The position numbers and the translations under genes were made by a program. A stretch of DNA of 8,245 nt from Myxococcales bacterium (GTDB lineage: Bacteria > Myxococcota_A > Polyangia > Fen-1088): contig PMZX01000316.1 of NCBI GenBank assembly GCA_003170035.1, positions 1 to 8,245 on the forward strand, read 5' to 3'. The notes under the pieces were generated by a model. That model did not search any database. It was not told the origin of the DNA and saw only the letters and a program-made list of their open reading frames with translations. Positions 1-6,217 of the stretch are shown here, piece after piece (positions within the stretch are counted from its first letter, which is position 1; every line of letters starts with the position of its first letter).

Positions 1-299
1 TGCATGGTGTCGTAGATGGCCATGCCCGCGGTCACCATTCCCCCTGGTGAGTTGATGTAGAGCATGACGTCCTTGTCGGGGTCCTCGCTTTCGAGGAAGA
101 GCAACTGGGCGATCACGATGTTGGCGACAAGGTCGTCCACCGCGCTGCCCAGGAAGATGATGCGATCCTTGAGCAGGCGCGAGAAGATGTCCCAGCCACG
201 TTCGCCACGGTGGGTTTGCTCGATGACCGTCGGGATGATGAAATTGCCGGTCATGGGGGGCATGGCCGAAGTCGGATTCCTGGGGTCCTGCATGGACAT
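1..299 (-). CDS. clpP: ATP-dependent Clp protease proteolytic subunit ClpP (N-terminal part, cut by window edge)
   Basis: Serine peptidase subunit of the cytoplasmic Clp protease: two stacked heptamer rings that degrade proteins unfolded and fed in by ClpX or ClpA-type ATPases. The 99 codons present match the family closely: [20 protein letters not shown] (residues 25-44), the strand RIIFLG (46-51), and YINSPGG (81-87) followed by [11 protein letters not shown] (89-99). The catalytic Ser, His and Asp all lie beyond the left edge and cannot be checked. The gene is read from trigger factor: its first ATG (299-297) overlaps the tig stop as TAATG. A second in-frame ATG at 293 sits better behind the weak ribosome site GGAAAG, so the true start may be 293. 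In-frame ATGs at 263 and 254 are later alternatives. clpX is the expected next gene, but this is not visible here. Confidence 0.96.
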   Translation of the reverse strand, partial: MSMQDPRNPTSAMPPMTGNFIIPTVIEQTHRGERGWDIFSRLLKDRIIFLGSAVDDLVANIVIAQLLFLESEDPDKDVMLYINSPGGMVTAGMAIYDTM

Positions 300-1699
300 T
301 ACTTTCCGGGCGGCTCGCCGCCCTTCCGGCGAGCCTCGGCAACCGCTTCCTCGGGGGTGAGGACCAGCCGCTGCCCGCCGACCTGATCCGGCGTGACAAT
401 CAAGCTATCCGGATCTTCGTCGACAATCTTAGCCTGGGCCAGGAGCATATCAAGCGCCTTCTCCTCCAGCAGTTGCGCGCGAACCCCGTCGATGCGGCCC
501 GACTGCTCCAGTTCGGTCTTGAGCCTGTTGACGTTCTCATTGCGCGCGTTGGCCAGCTCGACCAGGCGCTTCTGCAGGTCGCCCGCGTCGACCTGCAGCC
601 CCTCGCGCTCGGCGATGGCACGCAGAAGCACGCTGGCCCGCGCCGACTCCTCGGCCTCGGCGTGTACCTCTTTCTTCATGGCCTCGTGGTCGTAGCCTCC
701 CCCTGCCTCCACGTCGATGCCGGCCAGCATGAGCTGGGTCTTGACCCGAGCGACGATGTTCTCGGCGTGGCGCTCGGTGAGCGAGGGCGCGATGGGGAAG
801 TCGTTGCGCTTCACCACCTCTTTGACCAGGGCAGAGGCCATCTCGCGCCGGATGCGCTGCTTGTCCGCCTCGATCAGCTTGTCGCGTATCTTCGCCCTCA
901 ACTGGTCGAGCGTGTCCGCTTCGCCGGTGTCCTTGGCCAGCTCGTCGTCGAGCGCCGGCACCTTGCGGCCGCGCGCCTCCTTGATAGTCACGCGCAGGCT
1001 GACGTCCTTGCCCGCCAGGCTCTTGATGGCGATATCGTCGTCCAGCCGGTAGCGAAGCTCCAGGCCGGAAGCGTTGACGGGCACGCCACGCAGGCGCGGT
1101 GCCAGACCAGGCAGGCCGCCGGCGTTCTCGTCGGTCAAGTCCACCGTGACGGTCTTGGTCTTGATCTTGTGCTCGCCCACCTTGCCATGGACCTCGACCC
1201 GCAAAAGATCGTCGTCCGCCGTCGTGTCGCGACCCTCGACCGGCAGGAATGCAGTGTGTTGCCGGCGATAGCCTTCCAGCGCCTGTGCCACCTGCTCGTC
1301 GGTGACCTTGGTCGGCCGCCGCGACACGCGAACCCCGGTATAGTCCTTGGGCGTCACCTGGGCGCGCACCTCGATGCGGGTCGAGAAGCGCAAGGGCTCG
1401 TTCTGCTTCAGCTCCAGCTTGTCGACCGTGGGCGGGGCCACCGGCTGGATTTGCTTCTCGTCGATGGCTTGCCGGATGGACAGCTCGACCAGTTCGCCCG
1501 CCACCTCACCCTCGACCTGATTGCGGTATAGGCGTTCGACGACCTGGCGCGGAACCTTGCCAGGACGGAACCCCTTGAGGTGCACCTCGCGCCGCAGCTT
1601 CTCGTAGGCGGTGTGCAGGCGCGGCGCCACGTCCGCCCAGGGGACTTCAAAATCCACGCGCTTTTCGACCGGGGAAATGTCTTCAATGGTTATTTGCAT
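299..1699 (-). CDS. tig: Trigger factor, ribosome-bound chaperone / peptidyl-prolyl isomerase
   Basis: Chaperone that docks at the ribosomal exit tunnel and shields nascent chains. The product is 466 residues, somewhat longer than the 432 of E. coli. N-terminal ribosome-binding domain, about 1-115, with the signature loop GFRPGKVP (43-50), equivalent to the GFRKGKVP docking loop. Central FKBP-like isomerase domain, about 160-245, is recognisable but divergent ([14 protein letters not shown], then a [12 protein letters not shown] stretch). The helical C-terminal chaperone domain runs from about 246 ([20 protein letters not shown]) to the end, with a charged Pro/Gly-rich tail. I chose the ATG at 1699-1697 because [17 protein letters not shown] is the normal family start. 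The frame stays open to an ATG at 1765, but those 22 extra residues match nothing in the family. No strong Shine-Dalgarno sequence precedes the chosen start. The stop overlaps the clpP start, so the two are probably co-transcribed and translationally coupled. Confidence 0.96.
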   Translation of the reverse strand: MQITIEDISPVEKRVDFEVPWADVAPRLHTAYEKLRREVHLKGFRPGKVPRQVVERLYRNQVEGEVAGELVELSIRQAIDEKQIQPVAPPTVDKLELKQNEPLRFSTRIEVRAQVTPKDYTGVRVSRRPTKVTDEQVAQALEGYRRQHTAFLPVEGRDTTADDDLLRVEVHGKVGEHKIKTKTVTVDLTDENAGGLPGLAPRLRGVPVNASGLELRYRLDDDIAIKSLAGKDVSLRVTIKEARGRKVPALDDELAKDTGEADTLDQLRAKIRDKLIEADKQRIRREMASALVKEVVKRNDFPIAPSLTERHAENIVARVKTQLMLAGIDVEAGGGYDHEAMKKEVHAEAEESARASVLLRAIAEREGLQVDAGDLQKRLVELANARNENVNRLKTELEQSGRIDGVRAQLLEEKALDMLLAQAKIVDEDPDSLIVTPDQVGGQRLVLTPEEAVAEARRKGGEPPGK

Positions 1700-1833
1700 C
1701 GCGAGCGCCCAAGGATGGGGAGAGAGGAACGGCGCAGTCAACCCAAAAGCAGCACTCGCCGCCACGAGTCAAGACACATCGACTTGTTGCTTGCTTTGGG
1801 CAGGCTATCTTTGCCACCATACGAGCCTTTCCG
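1700..1833. promoter_or_regulatory. Divergent intergenic region between tig and the cysteine-repeat gene
   Basis: This 134-bp spacer must hold the start signals for both divergent genes. For the plus-strand gene a possible promoter is TTGTTG (1784-1789) with TATCTT (1806-1811), spacer 16. It is a weak match and would leave a 5' leader of only about 15 bases, with no clear Shine-Dalgarno site. For tig, two minus-strand TTGACT hexamers (plus-strand AGTCAA at 1736-1741 and 1767-1772, 31 bp apart) resemble -35 boxes, but no good -10 box follows either. I see no operator palindrome. These assignments are inference from motif shape only. Confidence 0.3.
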
Positions 1834-3399
1834 ATGGCCGCAGGAAAATTCACCCTTGCCGATAGGCTGGGCGCCAAGTCGGTGCCCTGCCGAGTTGCCG
1901 GCTGCAGCCGGACATGGATCCAACTCTCGAGCAAGGCCTTTGGCCTGGGCGGAAGCGTGGCAGCCGCAGGCGACGCCACCGAAGGCATGTGCGACCCGTG
2001 TCGAGAAAAGTTTCGCACCCTGCAAGATGCTGTGCGCCCTTGCGACCGCAAGGGATGCACCGGCACGTGGACCTGGCCGGCGATGGCCCAGCTCGAAGCA
2101 TTTGCCACACACCGGCCTGCGCCCAAGCACCTGTGCGAAGACTGCCAGAAGCTGCTCGACAGCCTGCAGGACAAGGAAATCCCCTGCGCCGTGCCCGGCT
2201 GCGCACGCACAGCCACGCTGACCCGCGAACAACAGCTCGTGTCGCAGGGCGAACCGCCTGGCGAGTCGGCATCGTCGCCCGCCACGAATGGCGTGACCAT
2301 CGCGGGTCTCCTGTGCGAGCCGTGCGCCCAGATCGCGCGCAAGCTGAAGGACCGGGCCGTCAACTGCGGGATCATCTCGTGTTCGCGCAAATGGACGTGG
2401 AAAGCCGACGACCAGATCCAGGCCTTCGCCGCCGGCAAGCCCAACGAGCCGCCCCGGCGCATGTGCGCCGAGTGCCGCGCCGAATTCGGCAAGCTTGGCG
2501 ACCGTGAGATCCGTTGCCGCACGTCCGGCTGCAAGACCACCTGGACCTGGACGCGCAGCGACCAGCTCGATGCCTGCGTGGCCGACAAGCCAGCGCCCAA
2601 GGCGCCGTCCCGTATGTGCAAGCGTTGCTTCGATCTGTGGAGCAGCCTCAAGGACGTGGAGCGTCCCTGCCGACGCGCGGGGTGCAAGGGCACCTGGAGC
2701 GACAAGCGGGGCGCGCAGCTGGCCCGCCAGGTGCGCGGCAAGAGCGCGGAACCCTATCCGCGCTACTGCGGCGAGTGCGAGAAGGAGCTGGGAGATCTGG
2801 AGGATCGGGAGATTGCCTGTCGCACCGATGGCTGCCCAGGGACCTTCACCTGGAGCAAGGAACAGCAACTCGCGGCCGGCGTGCGGCCGAAGTTCAAGGA
2901 ACCGCCGCCGAGCGAGGCGCCGGCTGACGCGACTGCGGTTGTTCCGGCCGGCGCGCCTGCGGCCGACGCTGCAGTTGCCCCCGAGGCCGTGGCCGGTGCA
3001 ATCGAGACCGCGCCTGCGGCCGAGAACGCCCCGGCGCCTGCTGCCGGGACACCTGCTGCGCCGTTGCCGGGCAAGGGCAAGAAGAACCGACGTCGGCGCG
3101 AGCCGCAGCCGCCCGAACGACGTTGCTCGGCCTGCGCCGAGTTCCTGGCCGGCCGAAAGACGCAGGAGATCCCCTGCATGCAGTGTGGTACGCCCATCTA
3201 CTGGCCGCCGGAGAGCCAGCTGCAAACCCACCTGGGCAACTGGGCTGCACCCGGACTGTGTGGGGCTTGCAAGCTGGCCCAGGTCACGGCCGCACGCGAA
3301 GCTGCGCGCGAGGCTCTGCGCCACCCGCACCTGCCCACTCCCCCCGCCGCCGACGCGCCCCCGCCCGCGCCACCGGAAAGCGACGGCCGCGGCGGGTAG
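1834..3399 (+). CDS. Unrecognised tandem zinc-ribbon-like cysteine-repeat protein (eight CX2-4C/CX2C units)
   Basis: I do not recognise a named protein; the function is unknown. The 521 residues contain eight units, each a CX4C pair (CX2C in unit 8), a loop of about 24-37 residues, then a CX2C pair. Cysteines: 19/24-53/56, 70/75-101/104, 118/123-161/164, 178/183-211/214, 228/233-262/265, 279/284-312/315, 329/334-431/434 and 448/451-476/479. Units share the pattern CxxxGCxxTWTW...QL...P..MCxxC...L.DrEi. The gap from each CX2C pair to the next pair is exactly 13 residues in all seven cases. Unit 7 is split by an Ala/Pro-rich linker (about 355-430) ending in a basic patch, GKGKKNRRRR (413-422). 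No signal peptide or membrane helix is apparent, so it is probably cytoplasmic. Unit 8 (CMQCG...QL...LCGAC) resembles the small 'probable zinc-ribbon' family (zf-trcl type), which suggests structural zinc sites. ATG 1834 is the only reasonable start. The gene is divergent from tig and its TAG abuts the stop of the convergent NUDIX gene. Confidence 0.9.
   Translation: MAAGKFTLADRLGAKSVPCRVAGCSRTWIQLSSKAFGLGGSVAAAGDATEGMCDPCREKFRTLQDAVRPCDRKGCTGTWTWPAMAQLEAFATHRPAPKHLCEDCQKLLDSLQDKEIPCAVPGCARTATLTREQQLVSQGEPPGESASSPATNGVTIAGLLCEPCAQIARKLKDRAVNCGIISCSRKWTWKADDQIQAFAAGKPNEPPRRMCAECRAEFGKLGDREIRCRTSGCKTTWTWTRSDQLDACVADKPAPKAPSRMCKRCFDLWSSLKDVERPCRRAGCKGTWSDKRGAQLARQVRGKSAEPYPRYCGECEKELGDLEDREIACRTDGCPGTFTWSKEQQLAAGVRPKFKEPPPSEAPADATAVVPAGAPAADAAVAPEAVAGAIETAPAAENAPAPAAGTPAAPLPGKGKKNRRRREPQPPERRCSACAEFLAGRKTQEIPCMQCGTPIYWPPESQLQTHLGNWAAPGLCGACKLAQVTAAREAAREALRHPHLPTPPAADAPPPAPPESDGRGG
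1888..3270 (+). repeat. Degenerate protein-level tandem repeat: eight cysteine-quartet units of about 50 codons
   Basis: The span runs from the codon for Cys19 to that for Cys479 of the cysteine-repeat protein. Units 1-6 are about 47-60 codons from one first cysteine to the next, and diverged enough that I see no long DNA-level identity between them. Unit 3 has a longer loop (37 residues between pairs). Unit 7 is broken by the low-complexity linker (about 2896-3120), leaving 96 residues between its pairs. The first CX4C of unit 1 and the last CX2C of unit 8 complete the register, so the array looks whole rather than truncated. Confidence 0.85.
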
Positions 3400-3801
3400 C
3401 TAACTTCCGCATTCGCCTGCCAGGCGGCGAGCCAGCGGCAGATCGGCTGGCGTGAAGGCCAGGCTTGCAAGCTCGGCCCGTGCGACCCAGGCCACAGCGG
3501 CCACCTGCCGCGCAACCGGCACTCCGGTGCGAATCGTGGCTCGATACACAGGCATGACGAGATCAAAGGTGTCGTAGGCGAAGAACACCACGTCGACGAC
3601 CGCACCCACTTGGATTGAACACGCCAGCTCTTCTTGGATTTCGCGCACCAGGGCCTGGCTGGGTGACTCGCCTGGCTCGACCTTGCCGCCCGGGAATTCC
3701 CAGGTCAAAGGTTGCGTCTGGTCAGCCCGCCGCTGCGCCACCAGCACCCTCTTCTGTTGCTCGATGAGGGCAGCCACCACGAGTAGTTGCTTTCTTGCCA
3801 T
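3400..3801 (-). CDS. MutT-type NUDIX hydrolase
   Basis: NUDIX hydrolases cleave nucleoside diphosphates linked to another group; the MutT branch removes oxidised dGTP (8-oxo-dGTP) from the nucleotide pool. The 133 residues match the MutT size class. The NUDIX box is present at 39-61: G39 x5 E45 x7 R53 E54 I55 x E57 E58 L59 A60. The metal-binding glutamates are intact; the usual glycine after EEx is Ala60. WEFPGGKVEPGES (34-46) is very MutT-like, and the protein begins RKQLLVVAALIEQQKRVLVAQR, the normal first strands. I chose ATG 3801, with GGGG five bases upstream as ribosome site; the frame is open further upstream, but only as a shadow of the neighbouring gene. It lies 22 bp behind the membrane protease-like gene, so the two probably share a transcript. 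Substrate specificity cannot be read from sequence, so no gene symbol is given. Confidence 0.92.
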   Translation of the reverse strand: MARKQLLVVAALIEQQKRVLVAQRRADQTQPLTWEFPGGKVEPGESPSQALVREIQEELACSIQVGAVVDVVFFAYDTFDLVMPVYRATIRTGVPVARQVAAVAWVARAELASLAFTPADLPLARRLAGECGS

Positions 3802-3823
3802 CGTCACCCCATGAAATGAGCCG

Positions 3824-4831
3824 CTATCCTTCGGCGTCCGGGTCGCGCGCGGCCGCCTCACGGCGCCGCAGGCCGAGCACGTAGAGCACGCCCAGCACGG
3901 CCAGACACAGGGCGCCCAGCACGACATAGCGATGGACCATGGTGCTGGTGGCCCAGCCGTACTCATCCACCAGCCGGCTGGGATCGCTCGGGCCGGAGCC
4001 TTCGTTCTCGCCGAACGGAATGGCCTCGAAGTTCTTGCGCGCATCCCACCAGGTGGCGTAAGCGTCGCAGAAAGCAGCGGCGCCGATGACCAGGAAGCCC
4101 CAGCGCAGCCAGCCTCGGTACAGAACATGGCCGCGCCGCACGTAGAGCGTGGCCATCAACAGGGTGCCCAGCACCATGCACCCGGCGTCGCCACCGAAGA
4201 TCATCAGTTCCTGCGCACGGCGCAGGCTGAGGGCCAGCGTCCCGAACCCCTGGAGCACGAGCAGGATCCCGCACAACACGGCCGCCACGCGATGCTTGCT
4301 GAGCCAGGCTCGCTGCGCACAGAAGACAAGAATCCCAGCCAGGCACAAGCCAAAGACCCAGCTCCGTTCCTGAGAGACGGGCGTGAACCAAGGACCAGGA
4401 AAGGCAGGCAGGCTGCACAGCCACGCCGTGACCGCGTGGCCGCTCTCGTGGATCCACATGCTGAGGAAGATGCGCATGAGCGCGTGGGGCATGTTCGTGT
4501 GGGCCACACTCCAGGCCACGGCAATCGCCAAGGGAAGCGCCAGCACCCGCATACGCAGCTCCATGGCTGTCTCTTTGGCCGGCAGATCCCACTTTGCCGT
4601 TCCCAGCGCGGGCCGGGGCGGAACCCAGGCAGCAGGCGCCGGCTCGCGGATCGCGGAGCGCGGGCGCGAGAGCGGCTCGCGGCTGGGTGGAGGCGGGCTT
4701 TCGGCCTTGAGGACATCCGGCAGCGGAGGCTCAGGCTGTTCGCTCGCTCCCACCACTGCACCGCACGCTGCACAGCCACTGGCCTTGGTGCGAGGCGCAC
4801 CACAGCGAGGACAGTTCAGCCAGGGCGCCAT
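3824..4831 (-). CDS. Multi-pass membrane protein with N-terminal zinc ribbon and HESGH motif (putative M50-like metalloprotease)
   Basis: The 335 residues fall into three parts. Residues 1-25 form a small zinc ribbon (C7, C10, C20, C23). Residues about 30-80 are a Pro/Ser-rich cytoplasmic linker. From 92 on there are about seven hydrophobic segments (roughly 93-110, 117-140, 157-173, 182-203, 209-230, 241-259, 300-320). The second segment carries HESGHAVTAWL (H128, E129, H132), an HExxH zinc-protease motif inside a membrane helix, as in the M50/site-2-protease superfamily and its 'M50B-like' branch. GGD (213-215) in a later helix could supply a third metal ligand, but this is inference; no classic NxxPxxxxDG motif is visible. 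Proteolysis is therefore plausible, not shown, and the target is unknown. The start at ATG 4831 is the only one giving the complete zinc ribbon; no clear Shine-Dalgarno site precedes it. The NUDIX gene follows 22 bp downstream. Confidence 0.88.
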   Translation of the reverse strand: MAPWLNCPRCGAPRTKASGCAACGAVVGASEQPEPPLPDVLKAESPPPPSREPLSRPRSAIREPAPAAWVPPRPALGTAKWDLPAKETAMELRMRVLALPLAIAVAWSVAHTNMPHALMRIFLSMWIHESGHAVTAWLCSLPAFPGPWFTPVSQERSWVFGLCLAGILVFCAQRAWLSKHRVAAVLCGILLVLQGFGTLALSLRRAQELMIFGGDAGCMVLGTLLMATLYVRRGHVLYRGWLRWGFLVIGAAAFCDAYATWWDARKNFEAIPFGENEGSGPSDPSRLVDEYGWATSTMVHRYVVLGALCLAVLGVLYVLGLRRREAAARDPDAEG

Positions 4832-4839
4832 GGCCCATC

Positions 4840-4848
4840 ATTGTAACA
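4840..4848 (-). promoter_or_regulatory. Extended -10 promoter element for the membrane protease-like gene
   Basis: Read on the minus strand this is TGT followed by TACAAT, an extended -10 box (TGn plus five of six consensus bases). There is no -35 hexamer at the usual distance, as is common for extended -10 promoters. Transcription would start about seven bases further on, around 4834-4831, almost at the ATG at 4831. That would give a leaderless or near-leaderless mRNA, in line with the lack of a Shine-Dalgarno site. This is motif-based inference. Confidence 0.45.
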
Positions 4849-4921
4849 CCGCTGCTGCTTGCTACCGCCGCCTGCCGCCTGGACCGCCGCTACGGTAGTC
4901 GGATCGGCGCCGGAAGCATAG

Positions 4922-5029
4922 GGTCCGGGTGAAGCCGAGCTGACCACCCTCGACTACTCGGCCGAAGACGACGAGCGGCCGGTCTGCCAGGTTCACGTCA
5001 AGCTCCACGGCGCGCTGGTCCCGCAATGA
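4922..5029 (+). pseudogene. Possible remnant of the 3' end of a lost gene
   Basis: A 35-codon open stretch runs from just after a TAG (4919-4921) to a TGA (5027-5029). It has no ATG, GTG or TTG start in frame and no ribosome site. The encoded peptide, GEAELTTLDYSAEDDERPVC (residues 3-22) followed by QVHVKLHGALVPQ, has the mixed hydrophobic/charged composition of real protein rather than of the Arg/Ala-rich noise frames nearby. I cannot assign it to a family. It could be chance in GC-rich DNA. The rest of the 4849-5055 stretch shows nothing else convincing. Confidence 0.2.
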
Positions 5030-5060
5030 AACTTCCGCTTTGAAAATAGACCTGACCCGC

Positions 5061-5081
5061 GGGGCGACCGCAGGTCGCCCC
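5061..5081 (-). repeat. Second identical palindromic hairpin (distal copy)
   Basis: Identical in arms and loop to the hairpin at 5134-5154, and part of the 73-bp duplication. The shared context extends leftward through CCCGC. On its right, CTACCCC follows, giving the GGTCGCCCCTAC form that I recall from short dispersed palindromes in several GC-rich bacteria. Whether it is dispersed in this genome cannot be seen from one window. Confidence 0.6.
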
Positions 5082-5133
5082 TACCCCGAACGCGCATGCG
5101 ACTACGCCCCGAAGATCTCCTTGCCATGCCCGC

Positions 5134-5154
5134 GGGGCGACCGCAGGTCGCCCC
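5134..5154 (-). terminator. Perfect 9-bp hairpin just after fba (possible transcription terminator or REP-like palindrome)
   Basis: The arms GGGGCGACC and GGTCGCCCC pair perfectly around a three-base loop (GCA on plus, TGC on minus). It begins 20 bases after the fba stop, the usual place for a terminator. No run of T follows on the minus strand, so it is not a standard intrinsic terminator. It may act as an mRNA 3'-end stabiliser, or be a dispersed palindromic element. Confidence 0.45.
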
Positions 5155-5174
5155 GGGAACGCGGGTGCGCGCGT

Positions 5175-6197
5175 CTACGCGCCGAAGATCTCTTTGCCGT
5201 GGCCGGCGGAGCCGAGCACGTTGCGGTTCTTCTCGGCGATCAGCACCTTCAGTTCGTCACGCGCCGGTCCTAGATACTTACGCGGATCGAATTCCTTGGG
5301 GTTCTCCCACAGCGCCTTGCGAATCAGCGCCGTCATGGCCAGGCGGCCGTCCGAGTCGATGTTGATCTTGCACACGGCGGAACCCGCCGCGCGACGCAGT
5401 TGCTCCTCGGGGATGCCGACCGCGTCGTCCAGCTTGCCGCCGAACTTGTTGATCATCTCGACGTACTTGAGCACGACCGAGGATGCCCCGTGCAGCACGA
5501 TGGGGAAGCCGGGAATGCGCTTCTCGACCTCCTCCAGGATGTCGAAGCGCAAGGGAGGCGGCTCGAGCACGCCCTTGGCGTTGCGCGTGCACTGCGACGG
5601 CTTGAACTTGTACGCGCCATGTGAGGTGCCGATGGAGATGGCCAGCGAGTCCACCCCGGTGGCCTTGACGAACTTCTCGACGTCGTCAGGCTGGGTGTAG
5701 ATGGACTTGGCCGCCACCACGTCGTCCTCGATCCCGGCCAGCACGCCCAGCTCGCCCTCGACGGTGACGTCGTGCTGGTGGGCGTATTCCACCACCTTGC
5801 GCGTCTCCTCGATGTTCTTCTCGAACGGGTGGTGCGAGCAGTCGATCATTACCGACGAGAAACCGGTGTCGACGCACGACTTGCACAGCTCGACGGTGTC
5901 ACCATGGTCCAGGTGCAAGGAGAAGTTCAGCTTGCTGCCCGTGCTGCGGATCATGGCCAGCGCGCCCTGGGCCAGGTAGCGCAGGAGCACCTGATTGGCG
6001 TACTTGCGGGCGCCCGAGCTGACCTGGAGGATGAAGGGCGAATCCGACTCCACGCAGCCCATCACGATGGCTTGCAGCTGCTCCATGTTGTTGAAGTTGT
6101 AGGCCGGGATGGCGAACTTGCCCGCCATCGCCGCCTTGAACATCGCGCGCGTGTTGACGATGCCCAGTTCCTTGTACGAAACGCGTGACTCTGCCAT
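5175..6197 (-). CDS. fba: Class II (zinc-dependent) fructose-1,6-bisphosphate aldolase
   Basis: Cytoplasmic glycolytic and gluconeogenic enzyme that reversibly splits fructose 1,6-bisphosphate into dihydroxyacetone phosphate and glyceraldehyde 3-phosphate. The 340 residues give a full-length (beta/alpha)8 barrel. Visible motifs: YNFNN (33-37); HLDHGD (95-100) with the likely catalytic Asp97 and zinc ligand His98; SSVMIDCSHHPFEKNI (114-129); VEGELG (146-151); GTSHG (190-194) with zinc ligand His193; LHGAS (235-239) with His236; and NIDSDGRLA (279-287) for substrate binding. The opening SYKELGIVNTRAMF and the ending KYLGPARDELK are typical of the branch common in Bacteroidetes and spirochaetes. 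Start: ATG 6197 with a strong AGGAG six bases upstream. The gene follows pfp by 20 bp and takes its product as substrate. Its last nine codons are duplicated downstream with synonymous changes. Confidence 0.97.
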   Translation of the reverse strand: MAESRVSYKELGIVNTRAMFKAAMAGKFAIPAYNFNNMEQLQAIVMGCVESDSPFILQVSSGARKYANQVLLRYLAQGALAMIRSTGSKLNFSLHLDHGDTVELCKSCVDTGFSSVMIDCSHHPFEKNIEETRKVVEYAHQHDVTVEGELGVLAGIEDDVVAAKSIYTQPDDVEKFVKATGVDSLAISIGTSHGAYKFKPSQCTRNAKGVLEPPPLRFDILEEVEKRIPGFPIVLHGASSVVLKYVEMINKFGGKLDDAVGIPEEQLRRAAGSAVCKINIDSDGRLAMTALIRKALWENPKEFDPRKYLGPARDELKVLIAEKNRNVLGSAGHGKEIFGA

Positions 6198-6203
6198 TGG
6201 GTT

Positions 6204-6208
6204 CTCCT
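6204..6208 (-). promoter_or_regulatory. Ribosome binding site of fba
   Basis: AGGAG on the minus strand, inside AAGGAGA, lies six bases before the fba ATG in the 20-bp pfp-fba gap. It is the clearest Shine-Dalgarno site in the window and fixes the fba start. It suggests that fba is translated strongly and independently of pfp. Confidence 0.85.
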
Positions 6209-6217
6209 TGTATTGAA

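Larger units (their letters stand above)
5056..5201 (-). repeat. 73-bp tandem duplication of the fba 3' end plus palindromic hairpin
   Basis: Two abutting 73-bp units, 5056-5128 (distal) and 5129-5201 (proximal), are in exact register. Hairpins start at 5061 and 5134, and the TAG stop complements at 5102 and 5175, both offset by 73. By hand alignment 58 of 73 positions agree: the first 26 bases, containing the hairpin, are identical; the 20-base spacer is strongly diverged; and the gene-end part differs at only three positions within the unit. On the minus strand both copies end a reading frame with GHGKEIFGA then TAG. The proximal copy is the real end of the aldolase gene; the distal copy has no gene body in front of it. 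Counting the first Gly codon, the two copies differ by four bases over these nine codons, all synonymous. Confidence 0.88.

Noticed and set aside
473..1531. A 352-codon plus-strand open frame antisense to tig
   Set aside because: It lies wholly within an unmistakable trigger factor gene; its product has no family features.
1700..1765. A 22-residue N-terminal extension of trigger factor from an ATG at 1765
   Set aside because: Trigger factors start at the MQ-type sequence encoded from 1699; the extension has no counterpart in the family and falls in the promoter region.
1738..3330. A 530-codon open frame on the minus strand opposite the cysteine-repeat gene
   Set aside because: Its product is Ala/Arg/Gly/Leu-rich with no recognisable motif, and it runs into the start region of tig. 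The plus strand shows ordered cysteine repeats, so the minus frame is a GC-rich shadow.
3802..4128. Upstream extension of the NUDIX frame to 4128
   Set aside because: It would overlap the membrane protein gene out of frame; ATG 3801 has a ribosome site and gives the standard MutT length.
4862..4898. Inverted repeat CTACCG / CGGTAG upstream of the membrane protease-like gene as an operator
   Set aside because: The arms are only 6 bp with a long gap; this is expected by chance in such GC-rich DNA.
5040..5365. Short plus-strand open frames across the fba end and the tandem repeat
   Set aside because: They read through the palindromes and the antisense of fba, lack ribosome sites and have Arg/Pro-rich noise composition.
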